Part shown: positions 7,160 through 15,163 of the stretch, piece by piece
Layout of the letters: each line of letters begins with the position of its first letter
How positions within the stretch are numbered: position 1 is the first letter of the stretch
Assembly: GCA_964402905.1 (NCBI GenBank)
Contig: CAYODU010000006.1
Coordinates: 1 to 30,367, forward strand
Length of the DNA: 30,367 nucleotides
Direction of reading: 5' to 3'
Source of the DNA: JABIDZ01 sp964402905
GTDB taxonomy: Archaea > Iainarchaeota > Iainarchaeia > Iainarchaeales > JAAZKV01
Position numbers and translations under genes: made by a program
The notes under the pieces: model-generated
Told to the model about the DNA's origin: nothing
Seen by the model: the letters and a program-made list of their open reading frames with translations, nothing else
The model's database searches: none

Positions 7160-8068
7160 CTATTTTTTTGTTTGAATGTATTGTACAACTGAATGAGCAG
7201 CAGTTGCTCCTTCTCCAGCGCTTGTAACTATTTGTAATAATTTTTTATTTATGCAGTCTCCGGCAGCAAAGATTCCGTTTTCACTTGTTTTCATTTCCGA
7301 ATCAGCAATTATCCTGCCCAAAGAGTCTTTTTTCACACTAACAAAGTCTGTGTTTGGTTCAGTTCCAATATAAATAAATGCTCCGCTTGCATTAATTGTT
7401 TCTTTTGTTCCATCGCTTTTCCTTATAATAACTTCTTCTAAAAAATCTTTTCCAGTAAACTCAAGCACACTAACTTCTTTCATGACCTCTAAATTTTTAT
7501 TGTTCTTAATAAGTTCTTGCTTTGATTTTTCAGCAGTTAGTTCCTTTTGTTGGCAGAGTAAAGTGGTCTTTGAAGTTATTTTTGATAGATAGAGCGCTTC
7601 TTCGAGAGCGCGGTTATCGCAACCGACAACAACAACTTCTTTTTCATTGTACATTGGGCCGTCACATGTTGCGCAAAAATGAATTCCTTTGTTTAAGAAT
7701 TCTTTTTCTCCTTTTACTTTGAGCCACTTGCTTTTTGAGCCCACAGCAATAATAACTGCTTTGCATTTGATTGTCTCGCCAGACATAATAATTTCTTTTT
7801 CTTTTGCATCGGATTTTATTTCTAAAACAGTGTTTGATATTATCTCTGCCCCAGATTTTTCTGTGTGCTCTCGAAATTTATTCATTAAATCCATTCCAGA
7901 TATATTTTGTTCGCCTGGCCAGTTTTGTATTGTGCTTGCAAGCGTAGCTGTACCACCTATTAGTCCTTTTTCAATTATTTTTGTCTTGAGTCCATATCTG
8001 GCACAGTAAATTCCAGCAGTCAGTCCTGCTGGTCCGGCCCCTATTATTGTCACATCGCAATTATTCAT
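7160..8068 (-). CDS. trxB: thioredoxin reductase family flavoprotein with altered NADPH-site motifs
   Basis: 302 aa. FAD-binding GAGPAG is at 10-15, the redox-active CATC is at 132-135, and the C-terminal FAD motif FAAGD is present, so disulfide chemistry should be intact. The pyridine-nucleotide motif, normally GGGDSA, reads GCDNRA (149-154), and the arginine pair that binds the NADPH 2'-phosphate is replaced by Gln-Gln (173-174). This suggests NADH, reduced ferredoxin or another donor, as in some thioredoxin reductases described to lack NADPH preference. The ATG at 8068 is chosen over an upstream in-frame TTG because it is about 28 bp from TTATTAAAA (8092-8100), a leaderless arrangement. 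Confidence 0.9.
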   Translation of the reverse strand: MNNCDVTIIGAGPAGLTAGIYCARYGLKTKIIEKGLIGGTATLASTIQNWPGEQNISGMDLMNKFREHTEKSGAEIISNTVLEIKSDAKEKEIIMSGETIKCKAVIIAVGSKSKWLKVKGEKEFLNKGIHFCATCDGPMYNEKEVVVVGCDNRALEEALYLSKITSKTTLLCQQKELTAEKSKQELIKNNKNLEVMKEVSVLEFTGKDFLEEVIIRKSDGTKETINASGAFIYIGTEPNTDFVSVKKDSLGRIIADSEMKTSENGIFAAGDCINKKLLQIVTSAGEGATAAHSVVQYIQTKK

Positions 8069-8119
8069 AAAAGAAGGGAAGGACAGCAAGCTTTTAATAA
8101 TATTTTTTGTGTGAAGAAA

Positions 8120-8713
8120 TCACAATTTTTTTCTTGTTTCCCAACCAAGAGCTATTCCTATTAAAAGGGAAATAAGTATCGCCGCAAACAATGCACCCGG
8201 AAACAAAGTATTTGTATTCCTCTCAGTAATATTTTCTGTATTGATTGCTGTTTCTCCTAGTGTTTCAGTAATTGCTGCTGGAGAAGTGGCTGTATAATAT
8301 TCTTGTGTTGCTTTGAGTGAGTTATCCATTTGGTATATCGGTGTTAAATTATATGAGTTGTTTAAGAGAACTCCTTGCAATGCAAATAAAATAATTGATG
8401 CAAATATTATAGCTCCAATGCAAAGCATAACAAAAACTTTTGCTTCTTGTAATGGATTTGGTAAAGCAATTTGTCTTCCTTTGCCTGTTAATTCATAGTA
8501 CTTCCATTTTCTGCCTTCATCAATTTGTTTTATCAGTTCCGCGTTCACAAGTATGTTGCAGTGCTCTTTTATTGTTGAATCACGCAAGCTGAGTCTTTTA
8601 CTCAATTCACTTAGTGTCATTCTTCTTTCAGTAAGTTTTTTTAGTATGTTTACTCTGCTATCTGCCGAGAGTGCCTTGAAGCTTTTTTCATCTAAAACAA
8701 CTTTTTGCTCCAT
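8120..8713 (-). CDS. membrane-anchored ArsR-like winged-helix regulator
   Basis: 197 aa. An N-terminal winged helix (about 8-78) contains the recognition region LSELSKRLSLRDSTIKEHC. Hydrophobic helix 1 is at about 93-116, then comes a Thr/Asn-rich outside segment of some 55 residues, and helix 2 is at about 171-191 before a basic tail. The layout is a one-component transmembrane regulator: DNA-binding domain in the cytoplasm, small external loop as possible sensor. The ATG at 8713 is chosen over an upstream TTG. It lies downstream of, and on the same strand as, the large surface protein at 8804-10348, a possible target. Confidence 0.76.
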   Translation of the reverse strand: MEQKVVLDEKSFKALSADSRVNILKKLTERRMTLSELSKRLSLRDSTIKEHCNILVNAELIKQIDEGRKWKYYELTGKGRQIALPNPLQEAKVFVMLCIGAIIFASIILFALQGVLLNNSYNLTPIYQMDNSLKATQEYYTATSPAAITETLGETAINTENITERNTNTLFPGALFAAILISLLIGIALGWETRKKL

Positions 8714-8803
8714 AAGAATCAATTATACCAAAGATAATTATTTGCTTGTCTTTATATTTTTTTGTGTTTTATTAGGTAAGAACACAATATTAATTCAATG
8801 AAT

Positions 8804-10348
8804 TTATCTTACAGTTACTCTTACAAGTATGGGCACACTTCTATCAGTAATTTTTTCTCCAGTGTGTATTGGATCATCAAAAGTCCAGTCTAAATAGCAT
8901 TCAGTATTTGCTTTTTCAGGATTATTTGTTGGAGTAATACCTATCTTTAAATTTGTACTTTCATTTGGATTGAGTGAAACAACATTAGTGCTTTCAACAC
9001 TCAGCCATGCAAGGCAATCGCCATCTGATAATTCCGTATCAATTCCGATTAATATATTTTCTATTTTATCTGTTCCTGTATTTTTCAAAATTATTTTGTT
9101 TGTAGTAAGTATTTCTGAACATCCACTATCTGTGCAAGTACTGCTAAAACTTGGATTTGTTGTAAGAGCAAGAGAAGCTTCTCTCGCATTCTTAATAGTG
9201 AAAATCATGTCATAAACTAAATCTTCTTGAAGACTCAAAGAACTTATTGTCAGAGTTCCTCGGAATTCATCACCCACAATAGCATCAATTTCTGGTTCTA
9301 CATTTAGAACAATTTGTTCAGTTAATCCTTTTCCAACACTATTTATCAAGAACTTATTTTTTTCTTGGTAGTATTGTCCGAATTCAAACCAATCAAGTTT
9401 ATCTTCATAACCCGTATTTGCTTCTATCTTAACTAAAACATTTTCTAAAGAAATATTTCTTTTAGTATTATTTTTTAGTTTCAGGGTTGTAATAGTTTTT
9501 CTGCTTCCTGCTGTAAGTGAACTATCAGTTATTGTTCCTGAAACTGGACCCAATAATTGGATTTCACTTTTTGCAAGAGCTGGTGAAGCATCAAGTTTCA
9601 CAATTGATTTAATATTAGTTCCTTTTACTCTTATTGTTATTGAATTATTTTCCATTGTTTCATTAAGTGTTTGTTTTGAATTAATTGTTACACTAAATGA
9701 AACTCTTGTTGCTCCGCCTGCAGATAAATCAATCACACTTGGAGTAAATATAACATCAAACACACTCTTGCTTTGTTCAGCAATAAGTGTTTCTCCTTGT
9801 ATTACTTCCTCAGCATTGTTTGTTATTTCAATTTCGCCGTCAATTGTTTGTCCTTGATAGATTTTTTGTGCTGATAGAGTTGCTTGTAGTGAAACATCAA
9901 TATCTTTTTCGAGTTTTATTTCTATGCTATTTACTCTCTCGCTTCCATTCATATTTGGAATTGTTATTGAACCGTTTTTTGTAGTGTACCCTGTTGCCAT
10001 AACTCGGTAAGTATATGTTCCTGGAGAAAGAGTAAATGTGTGTGTTGTTGCTTTAACGGGTTGTTCAACATAAGTGTTATCTGAATTGTAAAGTGAAAAT
10101 GTTGCCGGAATTGCCCCGCCATCAAGTTCTTTTATATTAAATGTAATTGTTTGTTGTGAACCAAGCCATAAAAATACTCCTCCAACAACCACTGCAAGTA
10201 TTATCACTACTATTATATATGGAACAATTTTTTTTATATTTATTTTTGGCTTTTCAGAGTAATCGCCCCCGCTATCAGGACCTGAGAATGACTGGTCTTG
10301 CATCCCCCCAAAATCATAATTAGGTTCTTCTAATCCTTTATCAAACAC
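8804..10348 (-). CDS. membrane-anchored surface protein with PEGA-like and Ig-like domains
   Basis: 514 aa from a GTG start with GGTGAT (10352-10357) 3 nt upstream; the open frame reaches an ATG at 10432, but that version has no ribosome site and overlaps the TATA region near 10400. A Gly/Asp/Ser-rich cytoplasmic tail (1-38) is followed by one TM helix (41-63) and a long exterior. A PEGA-like domain at about 66-145 includes the phrase LSPGTYTYRVMATGY; several beta-rich modules with NPNESTNL, LKNTGTDKIENI and similar CARDB/Ig-type phrases follow. Four cysteines lie in the last third. A role in the cell envelope or adhesion is inference. Confidence 0.74.
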   Translation of the reverse strand: MFDKGLEEPNYDFGGMQDQSFSGPDSGGDYSEKPKINIKKIVPYIIVVIILAVVVGGVFLWLGSQQTITFNIKELDGGAIPATFSLYNSDNTYVEQPVKATTHTFTLSPGTYTYRVMATGYTTKNGSITIPNMNGSERVNSIEIKLEKDIDVSLQATLSAQKIYQGQTIDGEIEITNNAEEVIQGETLIAEQSKSVFDVIFTPSVIDLSAGGATRVSFSVTINSKQTLNETMENNSITIRVKGTNIKSIVKLDASPALAKSEIQLLGPVSGTITDSSLTAGSRKTITTLKLKNNTKRNISLENVLVKIEANTGYEDKLDWFEFGQYYQEKNKFLINSVGKGLTEQIVLNVEPEIDAIVGDEFRGTLTISSLSLQEDLVYDMIFTIKNAREASLALTTNPSFSSTCTDSGCSEILTTNKIILKNTGTDKIENILIGIDTELSDGDCLAWLSVESTNVVSLNPNESTNLKIGITPTNNPEKANTECYLDWTFDDPIHTGEKITDRSVPILVRVTVR

Positions 10349-10496
10349 GAAATCACCGCTTTTTACCGAAAAAGCTGTTATTATTAAGCATTTTAATATT
10401 ATAAAGTTTTCTTTTTGCCTTTTCTGGTCCATTAACTTTTTCTGTTGTTTTTTTCAATAGGAATGTATTAAACCTTTTTCACTTCAAATGTATTTC

Positions 10497-10913
10497 ATGA
10501 AAATAGCATTTATTGCTTGTAAAGATAATCCGGTTGAGATATTTTCTCTGCTTGCAAAGAAAATTTCAAAGAAGATTTCTGGTTTAGAACTTGAAGAGAG
10601 ATTTGCTCCTTTTCTGGAAGATATTCCTGCGATTGCATTGGAGTGTTCTGAGGAGAGCGACTTTATTTTTGTTTTTGCTGTTGAAGATGATGAAAATAAA
10701 AGAAAAATGATTGAAGACAAATTAATTGATGTGGAAATAAATTCCCATACAAGAATACTAAAAGTAATTGTTGAAGATAATTTCTCAGATTTAAATGAAG
10801 AAGAATATGAAGAAGAAAAAGAAAAGCTTGTGGATGAATACATTGATATTATTGTAGGAATCCTTTTTAATGAAAATGAGTTCGAGCCAAAAGATAAGGA
10901 CTTTTCTATCTAA
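10497..10913 (+). CDS. small protein resembling archaeal riboflavin/lumazine synthase fold
   Basis: 138 aa from the ATG at 10497; an in-frame ATG at 10488 lies only about 19 bp from the TATA box TATTAAA (10466-10472), so the second is preferred. The order MKIAFIAC..., ...LEDIPAIALECSEESDFIFVFAV..., RILKVIVEDN..., EYIDIIVGILFNENEF follows archaeal RibC-type riboflavin synthase (lumazine-synthase fold): a Rossmann-like first strand, a DLP-like turn before a helix, a hydrophobic strand, then a charged long helix. Typical catalytic residues are not evident, and no other rib gene is nearby. Homology is suggested by pattern only; function is uncertain. Confidence 0.5.
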   Translation: MKIAFIACKDNPVEIFSLLAKKISKKISGLELEERFAPFLEDIPAIALECSEESDFIFVFAVEDDENKRKMIEDKLIDVEINSHTRILKVIVEDNFSDLNEEEYEEEKEKLVDEYIDIIVGILFNENEFEPKDKDFSI

Positions 10914-11052
10914 GAAATAAATTTTTGAAGTTGCTTTTGATTTAAGCTTTTTTTATTTTTGTAATTTACTAATTTGTCTTTTTCTTTTTACAAAAGCATT
11001 TTTTTTGTTTTGAAAAAGCATTTTCTTATTTTTTATTTTTGCCAATTATAAA

Positions 11053-12132
11053 TTATTTCTTTTTTCTTCCTTTGTTTTGTGTGCTTTCTTTTTCTTCACT
11101 CAACTTAGCTTTTAATCTCCTTATTTCTTTTTCCTGTTGTTCAATTAGTTTAATCACATTTGCTAAAGCAACACTTTTATCATTCAGTTCTTTTTTTAGG
11201 TAATCAATTTCTTTTACATATCTCTCGCTTACTTTTTCTTTAAAAGTATTTTTCTTATCTTCAATCTCAAGTATTTCTTTTGTGTACTCACTTCTTATTT
11301 TAAGTGTTTCTTGTTCTATCTCAAGTGCCATTACTCGTGCGTAGTCCCTTTCTTTTTTCATTTCTTTTATTAGTTCGAGTGTTTTTTTGCTGTAGTTTTC
11401 GTGTAAATCCTCAATTTGTTTTACTCTCTCACTGAGATTTGCAAAACTTCCTTCAACATAATTTATTTGTGCGAGATGGGTTTTTAGGGCTTTAGAAGTT
11501 TCTGTTACAGCTTCTTTTAGTGTTTTATCTTTTTCGTGGAGATCAAATTCTATTTCAGCAATTGATTTTTCTTCTACCGTGCCGAAAAAACTTTTTCTTT
11601 TGAGATCAACATTCCTTTGGCGCAGGATTCCTAGTTCGTCTTCTTTTCTTTGTAGTAATTCAATAAGATTTTTTGCTGTGTTACCTTTTTTTACAAAAGG
11701 CATATTTTTTGCTGCCAAAAAATTATTTACTTTTTCAATATTGTATCTAGTTTTGAGTGAAAGCCCAAGTATTTTTTGTTGTAGGGAAGAGTAGAGCTCA
11801 GGAACTTCTTTTTTTTCTATTTCATTAACCATCTCTGAATGGAATTTTTTTGATTTTTCCATTGAAATGTTTGATTCAAGAACAGTTATTTCTCTTGATA
11901 ATTCTACAAGAAAACCGCTAAGATCAGGAGAATTTTTTTCAAGAAGCATCTTAATACTTTTATCAATTTCAGAAAGTTTTGAATAAATTACGTTAAGCTT
12001 TTTTGTGCTCCGCTCAAGTTCGAATAAAAAGCCTTCTCTGTTGAGTTCGCTCCATTTTACTCTGCTACACAAATCATGTAGTTCTTCAATGAGTTTTATT
12101 GTCTCTTTAACAGTATTTTCAAGAAAAGCCAT
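11053..12132 (-). CDS. long coiled-coil protein of unknown function
   Basis: 359 aa from the ATG at 12132, which lies about 26 bp from TATATA (12155-12160); an in-frame upstream ATG at 12153 would overlap that box. Nearly the whole protein is charged alpha-helical heptad-like sequence: weaker helices up to about 200, then continuous coiled coil from about 205 to 345, and a Lys-rich tail KGRKKK. A short non-coil segment around 130-165 (FLAAKNMPFVKKGNTAKNL) could be a hinge. No signal peptide, ATPase or Zn-hook motif is present, so it is not SMC/Rad50. It could be a structural or scaffold protein; no family recognised. Confidence 0.72.
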   Translation of the reverse strand: MAFLENTVKETIKLIEELHDLCSRVKWSELNREGFLFELERSTKKLNVIYSKLSEIDKSIKMLLEKNSPDLSGFLVELSREITVLESNISMEKSKKFHSEMVNEIEKKEVPELYSSLQQKILGLSLKTRYNIEKVNNFLAAKNMPFVKKGNTAKNLIELLQRKEDELGILRQRNVDLKRKSFFGTVEEKSIAEIEFDLHEKDKTLKEAVTETSKALKTHLAQINYVEGSFANLSERVKQIEDLHENYSKKTLELIKEMKKERDYARVMALEIEQETLKIRSEYTKEILEIEDKKNTFKEKVSERYVKEIDYLKKELNDKSVALANVIKLIEQQEKEIRRLKAKLSEEKESTQNKGRKKK

Positions 12133-12154
12133 ACTAAATAGTAATTGTTTCAAA

Positions 12155-12160
12155 TATATA
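12155..12160 (-). promoter_or_regulatory. TATA box of the coiled-coil gene
   Basis: TATATA on the minus strand is about 26 bp before the ATG at 12132. It sets that ATG as a leaderless start and argues against the upstream in-frame ATG. Confidence 0.5.
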
Positions 12161-12237
12161 ATTCTTGCTTATCAAAAATATGCACAAATTAAGATTCTTT
12201 GTGCTTGCTTTTTATTTTTGTCCCGCGTTACTTATTT

Positions 12238-13212
12238 ATGTTCCAGCAGAAAAACGGTTTGTGCTTTGGGGAGCTTTGCATTGACCCTCATCGAAAGCCA
12301 CAAGGCAAAAAAGTATTGTTTTCTCATGCTCATTCAGATCACGTGAAACTTGCAAAAGAACCAGAATTTTTTGCTTCGCCTCCCACAATTGATTTAATAA
12401 AAAATCGTTTCAAAAATAATGGAGAAAATTTTGTTCCTCTTTCGCTTAACAAAAAACATTCTTTTGATGGATTTGATTTAGAATTATTTCCAAATGGGCA
12501 TATACTTGGTTCAAACCAGATAAAAATAACCGGTAATGGTTTTGATGGGGTAGTTACTTCTGATTTTAGATTAAATGATTCGCTTCTCTTTAGCGGAGCA
12601 AAGCCTATTCATTGTGATACTCTTGTGCTTGAAACAACTTTTGGGAGTCCTGAACACAATTTTCCTAATCAGGATGAAGTAGTTTCTTCTATGATTAATT
12701 GGATAAAATCTGAAGCGAACAAGGGACTTGTTTTGCTTAGTGGTTATTCACTTGGGAAAGCACAGGAATTAACTCGTATTTCAAACGAAGCTGGTTTTAC
12801 TCCGCTTGTACATGAAACAATTTTTGATTTGAATAAAGTTTATGAAAAGCATGGTGTAAAGCTTGGCAAATATGAAAAGCTTGATCATAATTTAAAAGAT
12901 TTTTCAGTATTTATTTTTCCCCCTTCTCTTGTGGATAAATTTCTTTTCTCAACAATAAAGCACTTTGACAAAAGGCGTTTGAGTACTGCAATGGTAACTG
13001 GTTGGAAACACTATAAGGGTTTTGACACTACTTTTCCTTTAAGCAATCATGCAGATTTTAATGGGCTTGTGGATTATGTAAAACAATCAAATCCAAAACT
13101 TGTTTTAACGGATCATGGTTATTGTGAAGAATTTGCACGTAGTTTAAATCGCTTGGGTTATAATGCTAAACCACTAAAACAGCATAAACAAAGAATAATG
13201 AGTGAATACTAG
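12238..13212 (+). CDS. metallo-beta-lactamase-fold exonuclease (beta-CASP/ligase-associated type)
   Basis: 324 aa. Zinc motif II is SHAHSDH (29-35: His30, His32, Asp34, His35). Other metal-site motifs are GHILGS, VTSDFR, and a C-terminal LSNHADF. The overall length and the phrase LLSGYSLGKAQEL are close to the putative exonuclease family associated with ATP-dependent DNA ligases, related to Artemis/SNM1 and to the RNA-processing beta-CASP enzymes. It may process DNA ends or RNA 3' ends. The ATG is leaderless relative to TTTTTATTTTT near 12208-12218; the open frame extends upstream to a TTG without support. An ATP-dependent DNA ligase is encoded at the window's far end, not adjacent. Confidence 0.82.
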   Translation: MFQQKNGLCFGELCIDPHRKPQGKKVLFSHAHSDHVKLAKEPEFFASPPTIDLIKNRFKNNGENFVPLSLNKKHSFDGFDLELFPNGHILGSNQIKITGNGFDGVVTSDFRLNDSLLFSGAKPIHCDTLVLETTFGSPEHNFPNQDEVVSSMINWIKSEANKGLVLLSGYSLGKAQELTRISNEAGFTPLVHETIFDLNKVYEKHGVKLGKYEKLDHNLKDFSVFIFPPSLVDKFLFSTIKHFDKRRLSTAMVTGWKHYKGFDTTFPLSNHADFNGLVDYVKQSNPKLVLTDHGYCEEFARSLNRLGYNAKPLKQHKQRIMSEY

Positions 13213-13371
13213 TTGGTGTGCATTTTGTCACAGTTAAAAAGCGGAATTTCTTTTTAATAAAGACAAGGCTATTATATATGATTATCATGAAATATTCATT
13301 TTCAAGTTTGGCTGTTTTTGCTTCTGATTCTTTGGAATTGAATAATGGTAATAATAATGCAAATTGAAAGC

Positions 13372-13414
13372 CTTAAACAAGCTTTTTATTTGTTTTCTAA
13401 TGAGCTTGTTTAAG
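13372..13414. promoter_or_regulatory. 12-bp inverted repeat in the aspS promoter region
   Basis: CTTAAACAAGCT (13372-13383) and AGCTTGTTTAAG (13403-13414) are perfect inverted copies separated by 19 nt, about 31 bp centre to centre (three helical turns). The left arm contains CTTAAAC, the most TATA-like sequence at a suitable distance for aspS. This looks like an operator for a dimeric regulator, or a leader hairpin if transcription starts further upstream. Confidence 0.45.
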
Positions 13415-13446
13415 AGAAATGGTTATTTTTGTGGAGGTTATGGTTT

Positions 13447-14757
13447 ATGGACTTAAAAAGAACTTATTTGAAAAATTGCTCAAAATTCATGGGCAAAAAA
13501 GTTAGAATTGACGGGTGGGTTCAGGAAAATCGTAATCTTGGTGGATTAAGATTTATTCTTTTAAAGGATAATAGTGGAGAATTGCAAGTAACTATTGTTA
13601 AGGGCGAAACAAATGAAGAAATAAAAAATGCTTCTTCGGGTTTGACAAGAGAATCATATGTTGAAGTAATTGGAGAAGTAAAAGAAAATTCAAAGTGCCC
13701 TAATGGTGTTGAAATAATTCCGGAAACTTTTGTTGTTTTAAACAAAGCCGATTCGCCCACTCCAATTGATACTTCTGGAAAAATAATTTCTGATTTATCA
13801 AAGCGACTTGACTGGCGTTTCCTTGATTTGCGAAACAAAAAATCTCTTGCAATTTTCAAAGTAAGGGGGCAAATATTCAAAGCGTGCGTTGATTTTTTTG
13901 AAGCAAATAATTTTCAGAATATACAGACTCCAAAAATAACTTCTGCCGGAGCAGAAAGTGGAAGTGAATTATTTCCTGTTGTTTATTTTGATAAAGAAGC
14001 TTTTCTTTCTCAGTCACCGCAACTCTATAAACAAATGATGGTTTGTGCGGGCTTTGAAAGAGTATACGAAATAGCCCCTGTTTTTCGTGCAGAGAATTCA
14101 AACACTCCACGCCACCAAACAGAGTTCACAGGAATTGATTTTGAAATGGGTCCAATAAAACACACAAGTGATATAATGGATGTCATTGAAGAGCTATTTA
14201 AGCACATTGCTAATCACTTGAACAAAAACTGTTCTGAAGAATTAAAATTGTGGGATATTGAACTTATCGCTCCAAAAAAAATTCCAAGAATTACAATGAG
14301 TGAAGCAAAAAAACTTTTGAAGATAGAAGGAAAAGATTTGCCTGAAGAAGAAGATTTTGATCCCGAATCAGAAAAACTAATGGGAAAAATAGCAAAAGAA
14401 AAGTTTGGCGAAGACTTTGTTTTTGTAACAAATTATCCAGTAAACAAAAGACCGTTCTATCATCGCTATAGTGAAGACAAAAAAACAACTGATGCATTTG
14501 ATTTGCTTTGGAAGGGAACAGAGATTTGTACTGGTGGACAAAGGGAGCATCGCTATGAAATGCTAAAAAAGCAGGCACAGGAAAAAAATATTGATTTCGA
14601 CTCTATGGGTTGGTATGCAGAAATGTTCAAATATGGTGCTCCTCCCCACGGTGGAGTTGGTTTTGGTTTGGACAGGATAGTAATGATGCTATTCAATTTT
14701 GAGAATGTGCGCGAAGCGGTAATGCTTCCAAGAGACCCGGATAGGTTGACACCTTAG
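13447..14757 (+). CDS. aspS: aspartyl-tRNA synthetase, probably non-discriminating
   Basis: 436 aa archaeal/eukaryal-type class IIb synthetase that charges tRNA-Asp and, in non-discriminating form, also tRNA-Asn. An N-terminal OB anticodon-binding domain (1-100) is followed by the catalytic core: QSPQLYKQ, motif 2 FRAENSNTPRHQTEF, and motif 3 GVGFGLDRIVM. Length is typical, with no bacterial GAD insertion. In Thermococcus kodakarensis AspRS, Trp26 and Lys85 enforce tRNA-Asp specificity; here, by direct alignment, they are Gln26 and Pro85, as expected of a relaxed enzyme. ATG 13447 is set by GGAGGT at 13433-13438. gatC, gatA and gatB follow. Confidence 0.95.
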   Translation: MDLKRTYLKNCSKFMGKKVRIDGWVQENRNLGGLRFILLKDNSGELQVTIVKGETNEEIKNASSGLTRESYVEVIGEVKENSKCPNGVEIIPETFVVLNKADSPTPIDTSGKIISDLSKRLDWRFLDLRNKKSLAIFKVRGQIFKACVDFFEANNFQNIQTPKITSAGAESGSELFPVVYFDKEAFLSQSPQLYKQMMVCAGFERVYEIAPVFRAENSNTPRHQTEFTGIDFEMGPIKHTSDIMDVIEELFKHIANHLNKNCSEELKLWDIELIAPKKIPRITMSEAKKLLKIEGKDLPEEEDFDPESEKLMGKIAKEKFGEDFVFVTNYPVNKRPFYHRYSEDKKTTDAFDLLWKGTEICTGGQREHRYEMLKKQAQEKNIDFDSMGWYAEMFKYGAPPHGGVGFGLDRIVMMLFNFENVREAVMLPRDPDRLTP

Positions 14758-14774
14758 AAGAAAAGCATTTTATG

Positions 14775-14813
14775 TAATCACATTACGGGCACAGGAATTT
14801 GTGCCTTTCTTTT
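14775..14813 (+). terminator. terminator-like double hairpin after aspS
   Basis: GTAAT-CAC-ATTAC (14775-14787) is followed immediately by GGCACA-GGAATT-TGTGCC (14788-14805) and a pyrimidine tract, TTTCTTTTC. It sits 17 bp after the aspS stop and about 40 bp before gatC, so gatC may have its own promoter. Confidence 0.6.
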
Positions 14814-14854
14814 CTTTTAAAAAGCCTTTTGCTCTTACTTTTTTAAGTGATAAA

Positions 14855-15154
14855 ATGGATAAAATAAAAGTTGATAAAGAACTTGTAAAAAAAGTTGCTA
14901 TTAATGCAAGACTCTCTCTTTCAGAAGAAGAACTAAAAAAGTTTACTCCACAATTAAAAGAAGTTATTCTTGATTCTTTTAACAAGCTGGATGAAATTGA
15001 TGCAGAAGAAGAACCAAGTTTTCAGCCAATAAAGCAATCAAACAAATTCAGAAAAGATTCTGCAAAAAAATCATTGAGTCAGGAAGAAGCGCTTGAAAAT
15101 GTAATTGAGACTCTAAGAGAAAAGGGTTATATTAAGGGACCAAAAGTTTTGTAG
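14855..15154 (+). CDS. gatC: Asp-tRNA(Asn)/Glu-tRNA(Gln) amidotransferase subunit C
   Basis: 99 aa. GatC wraps around and stabilises the GatA-GatB interface of the transamidosome. The N-terminal helix VKKVAINARLSLSEEELKKFTPQLKEVI and the central EPSFQP motif are diagnostic. The ATG at 14855 is preceded by AGTGAT, the same ribosome site as gatA, so an upstream in-frame GTG start (14801), which would overlap the aspS terminator, is rejected. gatA begins 9 bp after its stop. Confidence 0.92.
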   Translation: MDKIKVDKELVKKVAINARLSLSEEELKKFTPQLKEVILDSFNKLDEIDAEEEPSFQPIKQSNKFRKDSAKKSLSQEEALENVIETLREKGYIKGPKVL

Positions 15155-15163
15155 AGTGATAAA

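Noticed and set aside
10349..10432. N-terminal extension of the large surface protein to an ATG at 10432
   Set aside because: The internal GTG has GGTGAT 3 nt upstream, while the extension covers the TATA-like region and has no ribosome site.
10914..11052. T-rich intergenic stretch with two copies of AAAAGCATTTT
   Set aside because: It lies between convergent genes and looks like an ordinary bidirectional termination zone; the repeat is short and of low complexity.
13287..13367. 26-codon open frame (MKYSFSSLAVF...) upstream of aspS, near TTATATAT at 13272-13279
   Set aside because: The TATA-like box is too close to its ATG for a leaderless start, there is no ribosome site, and the end is Asn-rich low complexity; not enough to call a gene.
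14801..14854. Upstream GTG start for gatC
   Set aside because: It would lie in the aspS terminator hairpin; the ATG at 14855 has AGTGAT in front and matches GatC length.
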